Of a DNA stretch of 64,000 nucleotides, positions 1-11,426 are shown in pieces; position 1 is the stretch's first letter, and each line of letters starts with the position of its first letter. The DNA comes from Dioscorea cayenensis subsp. rotundata (taxonomy: Eukaryota; Streptophyta; Magnoliopsida; Dioscoreales; Dioscoreaceae), in assembly GCF_009730915.1 (NCBI RefSeq), contig NC_052479.1:2232001-2296000 (forward strand), in the 5' to 3' direction. The position numbers and the translations under genes are program-made. The notes under the pieces were generated by a model that was given only the letters and a program-made list of their open reading frames with translations, did not search any database and was not told the origin of the DNA.

Positions 1-1333
1 AATGACATTTCTGCAGAAAGCATGAAGATTGATTTGAGAATTTGTTGATCTTATTTTTTGAATCAGGACTCATGTTTAATAAGAAAGTTGTTCCATTTTG
101 ATTTAATTATATGCTCTTAAAGTTTGATCTTATTTGAAGTTATATGTTGTGAGATATTTTTATTGGAAGAGGTATGCCTGAAATTGTTGGTTTGCATATT
201 TATGATTTTTAAAAGTGATGGCTTAAATTTTGTAGATCTCAAATCATTGTGAGATTTGGATATGTTATTGATGTGGATGTCTAGTTTTTTCAGAAGTTTG
301 AAATTTTTGATTTGGGTTAGAGTTCGCAAAGCTATCCTGATTTCAATCTTAAAATTTGTAGCGGAATTGGTTATTAGTCTCGACCTTGGTAGTTTTGTTA
401 GTGTTTTCATATTGTTTTTGCATTCTTGTGAATTTTAGAATTTGATTTACTTGTATTTCTGATGGGTTATTCCCAGATATAGGACTTCATAAGAAAACTC
501 GATTGGTGAAAGAATTCGAAATCTGACCGTTAATCAGGTAAGTATCCCATATATAAATCCTATTATATGTATATATTTGAAAATTCTAGTCTTTTTGAAT
601 TTATAAAATTTTTGAGAAAAAATACTTATTATTTCGATTTATATTTTGAATTACTTATTTATTTATTATATGCAATTGGTATGTAAGTATGTAGTTTTGG
701 AAATGAATTGAAACTATTTTTATCAGAAAACGAGATCATCAAATTTTTGTATTCTATTCTAATAAATGTTTGGACATTACGTATTTTGACATAGAAACTT
801 GTAGTCCCCAACTAACATTGCAATAGCCTTGTCATTGGGGGTTAAACATTGACCGTATCGACATGTATCTGTGAAACAGAAACTATAGTTTCCCACCGTT
901 CCCTTGGTGAAGAATAACGGCTTTTGATAATTTTGGCTTGGGTCACCGAGGGTAAAATTATGAGCTCTGATGTTTTGGCTCGGATCACCGAGGGTAAACA
1001 TATGACCTCTGACATTTTTTTTTGCAACAGTTATTTGTGGGACACATATGCTTGAGTTTTGATTAGTTATGCTGAAAAACTTAACTTCTGAATTTTATTC
1101 TGATAAACTTGTATTTTATTATACTTGTTTGAGTTTTGAAATTTTGAAACTTTTATGATCCCGATATTTTTTAGTGGGTACTTACTGGGTTGTGAAGCTC
1201 ATAATCTGTTATTTAAATTTTTTTCAGATCAGGAGTTTATTAGCTCACCGCTTTGAGAATCGGGTTTTGAGGCTTTGCACGCTTATTGGGTCTCGGCACA
1301 CCGGGTCTGGGGAGCCGGGTTCGGGGCATGACA
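1..1333 (-). mobile_element. Probable gypsy-type LTR fragment (reverse orientation)
   Basis: No gene is visible. Read on the minus strand from 1333 the sequence opens with TGTCATGCCCCGAACCCGG, a start resembling the LTRs of plant chromovirus-type gypsy elements (recognised from general familiarity, not searched). Further in come a CAACCCAGTAAGTACCCAC-like tract and short repeats containing ACCCTCGGTGA. The homology between the two HHP segments begins immediately to the right, so this fragment marks the left edge of copy 1. No internal coding region, primer site or second LTR lies in the window. It could be a solo or truncated LTR; the left end is outside the window. Confidence 0.35.
931..1012. 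repeat. Two-copy tandem repeat, about 41 bases
   Basis: Two adjacent units share TTTTGGCT.GG.TCACCGAGGGTAAA followed by ATGA.CTCTGA, starting near 931 and 973. They lie inside the LTR-like fragment and explain two short overlapping reading frames on the minus strand here. Confidence 0.6.
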
Positions 1334-1645
1334 CAGGTAATCTAAAGAGGGTTCTTGTTTATTTTTATGAGGATAAGTGTGAGAGTTATACTCATTTTTA
1401 TTCCTCTATTTTAGTGGATTTTTATCTCCGAGTTTGGCCCCCAAGATATATGCAAATGTTGTGCCGAACTGGGTTATCAATTTCGTGTGCCTTCTTTCTC
1501 TTTGGGTTGTGTGTGATTGTGTCTTACATGAGAGATTGAGTGAATTGTAAGCCACAATAAACTGATCACAACTAGCAACCATCAATTGTTTCATTTGATG
1601 ATAATTGTAGGTGCATATGTACATTATCTTGCTACCCCTGTTTAC

Positions 1646-2142
1646 TGCGAAGAATGGCTTTTGTTTGTAAAAAGATGAACAGTAATTGATTTAATCCTTA
1701 GTCCCTCATCGGATAAGAAGGGATTAAATTGGATATTAAGCCTATAAATAGAGGCTTAATCTATTGGTTATCTCATCAAACTCCTCTTCTTCAATATTGG
1801 TTGAGCTCTTTAAGTAAGAGTTCCCATATGTAGATAATTAAAAAATTACCAAAATTTGTAAGCTTTGGAGTTAATGCAGAGGTGTCCTGCCGCGGTGCCT
1901 GAGGAGTGGGCAAATTGCCAAACCTCGTTAAAATTCTGGTGTGTTTGTTCTTTTCTTTATTTTGCTTTAGTTTTTATATTCAGTATTCAATTATTATATT
2001 TGCTGGGTTATTTATATATGTTTGTAGTAGGATAGTAATTGTGCATATAGTACTTTTAATTTGACACTATATATTCATACTTATGGTACTATTCATCTAC
2101 TATTTGTTTCTAGTAAGGGGAAGATACCCCGTTCCCCTAACA
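1646..2142 (+). mobile_element. Solo LTR with 5-bp target duplication
   Basis: The 497-base insertion starts TGCGAAG and ends CCTAACA, so it has TG...CA ends. It is flanked by a perfect 5-base duplication TTTAC (1641-1645 and 2143-2147). The sister copy near 11280-11290 has one uninterrupted version of the site. A TATA-like CCTATAAATAGAGG at about 1741-1754 fits the U3/R part of an LTR. No internal region remains, so this is most simply a solo LTR left by recombination between the two LTRs of a retrotransposon. The superfamily is not certain; it looks copia-like. Confidence 0.85.
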
Positions 2143-2293
2143 TTTACCTCCAATATTGGAGAGACTCAGAATATTCTTGTTTGCTTTCCAACAAATCCAA
2201 CTTTGTATATAATAAGTAGATTATATAGAACAAATTGTAGCTTTACATTTTGAATGAATCAAAGAATGATACATATTGTTAAATAATTATTTG

Positions 2294-3513
2294 CTAAAGC
2301 AAATAACACTGGTCCATTTCTCTCCAATTCAAGTACATCACACTTGCAAGATAGTGTGTGTAAGCTCCAGCAATAACAAGAACATGGAAGAGCTGATGGC
2401 TATGTCCTACAAGATCAAACTTCCCCGGCATCCACCTTTCTGGCATCCTCGTTGCATAAACAACCACTCCAAGCCCATAGAAACCACCCATCACAAGCTC
2501 ATACATTGCCGTCATCACTGCCACCGGTTCCTCGTTGAAAACCATTAGCTTGTGTATGATAGGCACAAGACCTGATACACCCATGCAGAAGAAGAGCAAT
2601 GCACGTACAGACCTAAACTCCGGCGTCTGAAACACTGGCACAAGCGAAGCCAAAATAGCGGCAACACCGAAGACTGTAATGAAGCCGATGTAGAGGTTTC
2701 GGACAAAGGGGTCACACATGAAGGTGTAGTAAACAAGAGGGTAGAAAGAGGTGACAATTAAGGTTGAGATTCCAGCGTAGTCCAGTCTGAGCATGGTGTA
2801 TGCACAGTGCTCCGAGTGGCATGATAGAAGGTGGCACACACTGCTTGTTAACAAGCAAAACATGGCTCCAAACAAGTATGCATAGAATGGCCAACGTGTA
2901 GTCGTACTCTCAAGCACATCATCATCTTTCATAATACTCTGCATTGATATAAAGGGGATCTTTATTAAATATATGTTCTGATTAGCATTAATATGGCAAC
3001 AAATGCATCAAAATTAAAGAGAGAATATAAATATATACCAGGATATTAATGATGTTGGTTTGGTTGGCTGGAACTTGAGCTCTGAATACTGTGGCAGAAG
3101 TAGCATTCAAGGACATGATTATGACTTTGTCTGAGTTCTGACTGAAGGCTAAGGGAGCAAAGGCATGCATGGTGCATAAGGTGAGAGTGAGGAAGATGAT
3201 GAATCCTATCAAATGCCTGAAAATAAAGACAGGTTCATGTTAGACAAAGAGAAATATTAGATGAAACTTGAAAGTTTCATATATATATAAAGGTATGAAT
3301 GTATGTGTAGAATGTTGCTTACGTCCAGATGTTGAGTGTTTCATTGTGAATTGAGAAGATGCTGAGAATGGTTTGCTTCCATGGCCATTGAGAACGGTAG
3401 TAGTTCAAGATGAACTCATTGTCTTTGAGGAAAGTTGGGAGAGATTCAAATCCCACAAGCTCAAGCTCACACTTTGCAGCCTCTTTGCACTGAAAAGAGC
3501 ATGTCTTTCCCAT
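2294..3513 (-). CDS. Heptahelical transmembrane protein (HHP/PAQR family), copy 1
   Basis: Plant relative of adiponectin/progestin receptors (Arabidopsis HHP4/HHP5-like), a seven-helix membrane protein family linked to hormone and sugar responses. Exons on the minus strand: 3513-3323, 3216-3039, 2938-2294, joined in frame with GT/AG introns, giving 337 residues, somewhat shorter than typical HHPs. Exon 1 ends at the family signature [10 protein letters not shown], completed across the first junction. Exon 3 holds the [10 protein letters not shown] and RLDYAGIS motifs and the C-terminal GHSHQLFH motif. His159, His304 and His308 correspond to the zinc ligands of this family, and Asp176 is also conserved. 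Hydrophobic segments fill exons 2 and 3. The start is the ATG at 3513; no in-frame alternative is better. A TATA box lies about 110 bases upstream. The predicted protein appears identical to that of the copy at 11427-12646. Confidence 0.9.
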
Positions 3514-3620
3514 TTTAGATGAGCAAGAAATTTCTCTTTTTCTCTTCTTAAAGCTTGAAGGAATATTGATTACTGAGGTTTAGTTTGAAAGTAGCTATGG
3601 AAGTGGGAATGGTTTCAGTT

Positions 3621-3632
3621 CTTATATATAGA
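3621..3632 (-). promoter_or_regulatory. TATA box of HHP copy 1
   Basis: On the minus strand CTATATATAAG lies about 110 bases before the ATG at 3513. The corresponding site of copy 2 reads CTATAAATAAG. Confidence 0.55.
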
Positions 3633-4143
3633 CTTGAGAATTTTCATTGATTTCCAGGAGGTTGCTTGAGCTGAACTGGTCTCTCAGTGTTTTTTTTGTT
3701 CTTTTAAGACAGGATACCATAGTGGGACTTGGTCATCAATTAGCTTCTGATCTACTTGTCATCTGACTATATATATATATATTATGAAGTGGTGTTGAAT
3801 GTGGAGTTAATGTGCTCAGTGGCTGACAGTTGAATGCATCTGGTCAAGAGATGCATACTGTGTATGAATGGATATGTATGTGACGTATGTTAACCAAGCA
3901 TATATATATATATATATATATATATAAAGGTTTGTTTGAGTTCATGAAGTGTGATGGAGGTCAAGTCAAGCATGAAAATATGCATCTGTCTCATATGAGT
4001 AAGGTTAATTAGGTAGAGTTAGAAGGATTGTTTAATGGAAGTCGCTAATTCATTTGCTGTGTTATGTACTAAAATAAAGAGATAAATAATACATTTAAAA
4101 GGAAGAAAAAAAACAGCTGAGAGAAATGTTGAAGAAAATTTGA

Positions 4144-4318
4144 TTTTTAGAAAAGGCGAAAAGCGACGAACCCTAGGGATGAACACGTGTGAGCAGGCCA
4201 CCACCGAACTGCGCGCCACCTTGCGAGATGGGGATCGAACTCGGGGAGCCACGCTCCACACTCAAGGTGAATACCCTACGTAAAGGACCCGATGCCAATA
4301 AACTAAATGGTCCTTGGC
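4144..4318 (-). mobile_element. tRNA-derived SINE with 10-bp target duplication
   Basis: A 175-base insertion absent from the sister segment (empty site near 13270-13290). It is flanked by a perfect direct repeat GAAAATTTGA (4134-4143 and 4319-4328). Read on the minus strand it has a polymerase III box A-like stretch TTTAGTTTATTGGCA (about 4307-4293) and box B-like GAGTTCGATCCC (4242-4231). It ends in a short A-rich tail. These are the hallmarks of a tRNA-related plant SINE. It lies about 630 bases upstream of the HHP copy 1 start codon. Confidence 0.8.
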
Positions 4319-4760
4319 GAAAATTTGAAATTTCATTTTAACTTTTGAGTCCCTTTTTTTAAAATAATAATTCATAATTGATTGCCAAACTATAATTAAA
4401 TATTTATTTATATCTTTTAATTTCAAAAAAATATAAAATATATTAATTTTATTTTAAATTAAATATAAGGCTTTGTTTTAATCTGTAAATTATATAAACA
4501 TTTTTATTTTTTATTTTTTATTTTTTATTTTTTACTAACCCAAATATGTTAATAAAATCACTTTGAAACCCTTGGTTTTTTAAAGGACCAATTAATCCTC
4601 CAACTTTCAAAAAGAACATTTAAAAAAAGAAAAATTAAAAATATATATAGTAAATGACCAAATTTTCTCTCTTCTGTAACTAGTTGCTCAAGAGACATTT
4701 CCAACAAGTTGGCCCTCAACCTATAGAAGCTCAGAGATGTTTTCCTTGAAAGAAAATAAC

Positions 4761-6283
4761 AAAAATAAAAATACTTTTATTTTTAAGGGTGTATAAGTAA
4801 ATATGATGTATTTTGGCAATTAACCAAGGGTAGGCGAGCTAAAATATATGTATATATGCTTAGAATAATGTGAGAAATTAATTGAAAAAGCCAAAAAAAA
4901 AAAATTGGAAGAAAATTAATACTGATATTAATTTGAAAATGTGAAATAAATTAAAAAGATTGGACGAATGAAATTTATTAAATTGAAAAGCTTTATCACT
5001 AATCAAGTTTTGAGTATTAAGTTCCAGCCACTCACGGACCACTTGTATGGACTCTTGGTCATTAAGGAAGAGGTGACCTTTATCACACATTTTACATTGT
5101 AATAAATTATTTGCATTAAATTGTTTTGTTAAATTATTATTTTTTAGTTACATATAATCACTGGAGTCATTTTTGAAAGTTATTTTTAGTTAAGGGTCAA
5201 CTAGACCGTCCCATCAGACTTAGAGAGGCTTGTATTGAGGTTTACATAGTCCATGTACATTAGAATATGCCCAGTAAAAATAATTAGACTATCTAAAAAT
5301 TTAATACACGGACAAGTTCATCAATTCACTAAACTAGTTTTTATAATTAGAATTTTTTTTTTATAATGATTATATTATGAGACCCGTGATAAAACTAGAA
5401 ACAAAATTTAGAGGGTGTGAAATTCAAATTTTAAAAATTTATAAATATTAAATAATTCTATTAATTTAAATTTAATAGGATAATAATCAGTATTTTAAAA
5501 ATATAAAATATACATCTGTCTAAAAAATTTTAGTTTAGGTGTAAAAGCCTATCATATTTAGCAAATAGCTTAACTAACAATTAAACACTAAGCTGACAAA
5601 TAATACAATTTAAAACCAACTTAACACAAATTCATCATCTAATTCAATTATGAAATATAATAATTATTTAACAAATAACCAATTTTTTATAGTAATTAAT
5701 CACAAAAATATCTAAAAGTTTTCACAACAATTTTCATAACAAATAATGAAACAAATATTTAATAAATATCCAATAATTATTTAACAAATATCAAATATTT
5801 TTTTACACAACAAAGACAAAAAAAATTAAACAAAATATGAAACAAATAGAAAAATAATAATAAGTCCATATAATGGAAGATAAAATATAAACTCGTAAGA
5901 GATTGAGCAAAGAGAGAAAACTCACCAATCGACACAACTTGCAATGATTTTTTATAGAGATATTGAGACAGTAATTGCATTTTTTAGTATTTTATTTTTA
6001 TTTTTATTTATTATTAATATTTATTTACATTAACATCCTAAAAAAATAATAATTATGAATTGATAAGTTTAATGAAAAAAAATATAAATATAAAATTTAA
6101 AGACAAAAATATTTGAAGATGCATTTTGGCTAATCATATTATTTATTAATATTACCCAACATCAATTTTATTTAACATAATAATTTTATTGTTTGTATTT
6201 AATTTATTTTAAATATTGTGGGTAGAATTTTGAAAAAATAAAAAGTATTAATTTTCTAAATTATAATTATTAATATTTTAATA

Positions 6284-6315
<32 letters not shown>

Positions 6316-6997
6316 TCATGGGTCAAGGGGGTGCTTATTGAGCACAGCCTTGCCCCCTTAAATTAGCCTATGGACAAGAGCTATCTTTAGAGACAAGATC
6401 AAAAAGGAGGATTTCTCTTTAAGTGTAAGCAATGACCATATGAAGATACATCTATATTTGTTAAGGAGATTAACTACATGGAGGCCAAGATCTCGTTGAA
6501 GCTAAGATTGAAGCTATTTATAGACAGAGCAATTTGAAAACACAATTATGAAGAAGATTGGAAACTAGATGATTATGAGAACAAAACTTAGATGAATGAA
6601 AATCAAGTTTGGGAGCTAGAACATTGAATATCAAACTTGAATGAATGAAGATCAAGTTTGGAAAGAAAGATTTGAAACTTATTTGAAGATTCTTTGAAAA
6701 CCATCTTTGGTATGATGGAGACATGCCATGTGGGGTGCCACCCTGTGAGGGTAATATATATATATATATATTAATAAATTTAAATTTTACATGAGTTAAA
6801 AGTAAAAAAAATCAAAATTCAATAATATATATAAAACTGGATTGGATCGGGTAACCGATCCCTTTTTTGGATTGGATATCCGCAAAATTTGGATATCTAA
6901 TCAGAATTTATTCTCACCCCCTATATAATTGGGACGTTGAGACATTTATATAGAGACGCTGCTCTGAGATTTAGGATGAGCCACTGGAGAGACCCAA
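4761..6997. other. AT-rich intergenic DNA, no gene seen
   Basis: Long A/T runs, TA microsatellites (about 6292-6314 and 6752-6770) and AACAAATA-type short repeats. At 6590-6665 two near-copies of AGATGAATGAA.ATCAAGTTTGG occur. A short open frame at 5090-4878 (minus) is not recognisable. I see no supported gene. Confidence 0.5.
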
Positions 6998-7406
6998 TTG
7001 TGTGATGAAGTATGCTCAGAGATTGTGTAAGATGCTGGTTGACAAGTCAAAGAGCTCAGTTTCCTATTGTCTTGTTAACCAGGTTTAGGGTCAGCTACTT
7101 GTACTGACCATTAAGAATTGCAACTGATTGGACCTTACCAAATCTTGGTAAAGTATTTGATTGGACACTATCATTTTGCTTTTACCTTTTTGTTGTAACC
7201 TTTATTCAACATCCTTACTAGTTGGTCGATCAGTCTTCCTTTTCTTTATTTAAGCTGTTGTAATTCTGATACTGAAGCTAAGTTGAATACAATCAGATTA
7301 AGCTTTTATCTGTGTTTTCTTCTTCATCTTAGAGCTTTGTGTTTGCAGTGAGTGTAAGAGTGTTTCACCACCTCTAAACATCATTAGTGGTATCGGAGAA
7401 TAGACG

Positions 7407-8130
7407 ATGACCGGCGGCTCCTCAAGCTCTTCTCAACAGAATGTTCTACTCTTCAAGGGAGAGAACTACAACCTCTAGAGTCTCAAGATGAAGACTGTCT
7501 TCAGATCTAAGGATCTGTGGAGTATTGTTGAGAAAGGGATAGCTGAAGAAGCTGACAACAATCGACTCACTGAAATTATAAAAAAGGATGCTAAAGCTCT
7601 TTGTCTAATCTAACAGATTTTGGATGATCAAGTTCTTCTGAGGATTACTGAAGCCAAGACAGCAAAACAAGCTTGGGAAGTGCTGAAAACTCAGTACCAA
7701 GGCAATGCAAACAATATTACAATCAAGCTCCACTCTCTACACTGAGAACTTGATGCAACGAAGATGAAGAATGGTGAAAAGATTGAAGATTTCAGCACCA
7801 GAGTCTTAGATCTTGCATATCAGATTAAAGTCCTTCGAGAAGAGTTTCCAGAGAAGACAATAGTCACAAAAATTCTCAGAAGCTTGACACCCAGATTTAC
7901 AAATGTTGTCTCATCCATCGTTGAGGCAAAGAACCTCAGCACACTAACTATTGATGAACTTTATCTATGGCTCACTCAGAAGCCATGAATAAATTCTTAA
8001 CAATGTAGGTGACCAAGATGAAGAGAAGGCATTACATGTTCGAACTATACCAGCTGGAGATCACTTCAACAAAGGTGGGAGAGGTCGTGGTCGTGGTGGC
8101 TTTCACAGAGGAAGAGGGAGAGGCCGCGGA
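7407..8130 (+). pseudogene. copia gag remnant
   Basis: Starts with ATGACCGGCGG shortly after the primer site. The translation shows a copia gag N-terminus (LFKGENYN, then a UBN2-type core with AKQAWEVLKTQYQG and ...LRSLTPRF). In-frame stops occur at about 7477, 7611 and 7743. The last part is an Arg/Gly-rich GRGRG tract that normally precedes a CCHC zinc knuckle. The knuckle itself is missing. Confidence 0.8.
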
Positions 8131-10567
8131 CGAGGGAATTCCCCAAAGGGCAAGCTTATAGGGCAACAACACCACTTGAAATGGGTCATGGAGATCCTGT
8201 TGGGCCAATGCAGACCTCATCATATGGAGGTAACAAGTATTTCTTTCTCCTTACTGATGACTTTTCAAGGTATAGCTGGGTTTTCTTTATTCAAAGCAAG
8301 AGTGAAGCTTTGCAACGGTTCAAAATCTTCAAGCTTGTCGTTGAGAAGCAGTACTCAGCTCCATTGAAGGCTTTCCGCTCGGATCGGGGAGGAGAGTTCA
8401 CTTCAAATGACTTCAGAGCTCTCTGTGAAGACACTGGGATCAAGCATCAACTCACTGCTCAAAGACATGAACGTGTCAACTGAACTTTGGGCTGATGTAG
8501 TAGTTACAGCTGCGTGCGTCATCAACTGTTCTCTGATGAGTTCACTGGAGAAGAAGACGTGCGCTATATGAAGCTTTGACTGGCTGGAAGCCGAGAGTTG
8601 ACCATTTGCTAGTGTTCTGGGTGCGTTTGTTATGTTCTTGTTAACAGTCAACAAAGAAGAAAGTTAGATGTCAAGTCAATTAAAACACTATTCATTGGCT
8701 ACTCAGAGGATTCGAAGGCGTACAGGTGTCTTGATCCTGAGGAGAAGAAAGTCTATGTGAGCAGAGAAATTACCATTTTTGAATCCAAGCAATGGGATTG
8801 GGGGAATGTTGCTGAGTCAGATGCGCAAGTTTTCGCGCTAACAGATGAGGTGGAAAAGGAGTTAGTTAATATCGATACTCTGCATTCACATCCGTCCGAT
8901 ACATCAATCAAATGGACAGAAATCTCCCACAACTCAGCTGAAGGTCTCCTTAATACCTCTTCGTCTCAGTCGAGCTCTGCGTCTCTATCACTGGCTTCTA
9001 TAAGGTACCAAAGCTTAGCTAATATTTACAGTTGTTCATTCGCATTAACAGCTGCAGATCCTACCACATTTGAGGAAGGATCAAAACACAAGGAATAAAT
9101 GACAGCCATGAAGGATGAAATGGCTTCAGTACAAAAGAACCAAACTTGGGATCTTGTAGCCTTGCCTGAAGGGAAGAAGGTGATTGATCTCAAGTGGGAC
9201 GAAGATAAAACCTAATGGGTCTGAGCATAGGAAGAAGGCACGGATTGTAGCCAGAGGCTTTACTCAGCAAGGTGTCGATTTCATAATAGCATTCTCCAGT
9301 GGCTCGCATGGAGACAGTGCGGGTGTTTATGGCAATTGGAGTTCAGAGAAACTGGCGTATCTTTCAATTGGACGTCAAGACTGCATTCTTGAATGGGGAT
9401 TTGTATGATGAAGTGTATGTTAGCCAACCTGAAGGCTTTATTGTTAAAGGGAAAGAGCATATGGTATACAAAGTCAGGAAGGCTCTATACGGTTTGCGAC
9501 ATGCCCTAAGAGCATGGTATGATCATATTGATAAGGAGTTTGTTTAGATGGGATTTATTCGCAGTACCAATGAGCCAACTATCTACTCAAAGGTTTGAAA
9601 AGATTCATAAATTCTGTTATTATGTATCTATATAGATGATATCATCTACATGGGTTCCTCTCCTGATATGCTATCTGAGTTTAAGAAGAAGATGTTGAAG
9701 ACCTTTTAAATGATTGATTTGGGGCATCTGCGATACTTCTTAGGCTTGGAGGTACTACAATCAGCTGGAATTCTATTTGTGTCTCAACACAAATACGCTG
9801 AAGACTTACTGAAGAAATCAGGAATGCTGAATTGCAAGAAATTCTCTACTCCAATGAATACAAATGAGAAGTTGAGTTTAGAGTGTAACTCAGGAAAAGC
9901 TAATCCAGTTCATTATAGGAAAATTGTTGGTATCCTTCTCTACCTCACCCATACCAGACCGGATCTTGTCTACGCTGTTGGTATGGTCTCACGGTTTATG
10001 CAATCACCTACCATGCATCACTTTGGTGCTCTGAAAAGAATCTTACATTATGTTGCAGGAACTATGAGTTATGGCCTTTTATATACAAACACTAAAGAGT
10101 TGAAGCTTCCTGGCTTTACTGATAATGATTGGGGAGGTTTAACAGATGATCGTAGAAGCACAACAGGCTAGTGATTCTCTCTTAGCTCAACTGCTATGGC
10201 ATGGAGTTCCAAGAAACAATTGATTACTGCTAGCACAGAAGTAGAATATATTTTTGCTACTTCTGCTGCATGTGAGAATCTGTGGCTCAGGCATTTATTG
10301 ACAGATTTTGGTGTGAAGTTTGATACACCAACAGTGATACAATGTGATAACAAGTCTGCCATCTCAAGTACTAAAAATCCTACTATGCATGGGATAACAA
10401 AGCACATTGATACTAGGTTTAATTTCATAAGAGACTTAGTGAACAAAGGAGAAATTTCTGTAATCTATTGCAGTACACATGATCAGGTGGCAGACATTTT
10501 TACTAAGGCATTTTTAAGCTGCAAGCTCGAGCACTTCAGAGAAGCATTGGGTGTGACAAGCCTCTGA
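8131..10567 (+). pseudogene. copia pol remnant (integrase, RT, RNase H)
   Basis: Integrase core motifs are visible at 8181-8480 (TDDFSRYSW, RSDRGGEF), then the C-terminal part. Reverse transcriptase follows with LDVKTAFLNGDL (about 9367-9405), ALYGLRHALRAWY (about 9484-9520) and the catalytic YIDDI box (about 9628-9642). RNase H lies at 9960-10560 (TRPDLVYAVGMVSRFM, and TKHIDTRFNFIRDLV near the end). Stops, frameshifts and gaps break it throughout. The gag zinc knuckle, the protease and the pre-integrase zinc domain are absent at the 8130 junction, and part of the integrase is absent near 8480. Confidence 0.85.
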
Positions 10568-11426
10568 GCAAGGGGAGGATGATGAAGGATGCTCAGAGAT
10601 TGTGTAAGATGCTGGTTGATAAGTCAAAGAGCTCAGTTTCCTATTGTCTTGTTAACCAGGTTTAGGGTCAGCTACTTGTACTGACCATTAAGAATTGCAA
10701 CTGATTGGACCTTACCAAATCTTGGTAAAGTATTCGATTGGACACTATCCTTTTGCTTTTACCTTTTTGTTGTAACCTTTATTCAACATCCTTACTAGTT
10801 GGTCAGTCTTCCTTTTCTTTATTTAAGTTGTTGTAGTTCTGATAATGAAGCTAAGTTGAATACAATCAGTAAGCTTTTATCTGTGTTTTCTTCTTCATCT
10901 TAGAGCTTTGTGTTTGCAGTGAGTGTAAGAGTGTTTCACCACCTCTAAACATCATCATTGTGTTGGAGGGAGAGTAAGCATCATGCAATCTAGAGAGTGC
11001 TCTAGTTTATTTTTGTGAGAATAATCGTGAGAGTTATACTTATTTTTATTCCCCTCTTATAGTGGATTTTTATTTTTGAGTTTGCCCACCCACCAATATA
11101 TGTAAGTGTTGTGCCGAGCAGCTGGGTTACCATTTTAATGTGCCCTTTGTATGTGATTGTGTTTGTGTTTACATAAGAGATTGAATGAATTCTAAACTAC
11201 AATATACAAACCGGAACTAGCTCTATTGTTTCATTTGATGATAATTGTAGGTGCATACACACATTATCTTGCTACCCCTGCTTATCTCCAATGGAGACTC
11301 AGAATATTCTTGTTTACTTTCCAATAAACCCAACTTTGTATTTAATAAGTAGAATATATAGAACAAATTGCAGCTTTACATTTTGAATGAATCAAAGAAT
11401 GATATATATTGTTAAGTAAATATTTG

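Larger units (their letters stand above)
1334..4760. repeat. Duplicated HHP segment, copy 1
   Basis: This segment matches 10970-13735 in the same orientation. It covers 3' flank, the complete HHP gene and about 1.2 kb of upstream sequence. The coding parts sit at a constant offset of 9133 bases and differ by a few silent changes. Flanks carry more substitutions and indels, including different lengths of TA and T runs. Copy 1 additionally holds a solo LTR (1646-2142) and a SINE (4144-4318). Homology fades near 4750, where the next bases differ between copies. Confidence 0.85.
7003..10957 (+). mobile_element. Ty1/copia LTR retrotransposon, degenerate, with TSD
   Basis: Complete ends are visible. 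The 5' LTR spans 7003-7386 and the 3' LTR 10580-10957, both starting TGATGAAG. The 3' LTR ends CATCATCA and the 5' copy ends CATCATTA. A 5-base duplication TTGTG flanks the element (6998-7002, 10958-10962). A primer-binding site TGGTATCGGAG (7388-7398) is one base off the usual initiator-Met-tRNA site, and a polypurine tract AGGGGAGGA (10571-10579) abuts the 3' LTR. The LTRs differ at roughly ten positions plus small indels by eye, so the insertion is not brand new. The coding region is broken by many stops and internal deletions, so it is non-autonomous. It separates the two HHP gene copies. Confidence 0.95.

Noticed and set aside
2276..2548. Plus-strand open frames opposite the HHP genes (also 11409-11708)
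   Set aside because: Antisense shadows of exon 3, duplicated along with it; no family features.
5777..5980. Short Phe/Leu-rich frames in AT-rich intergenic DNA (also 4878-5090, 6518-6724)
   Set aside because: Composition-driven frames without homology, splice context or promoter.
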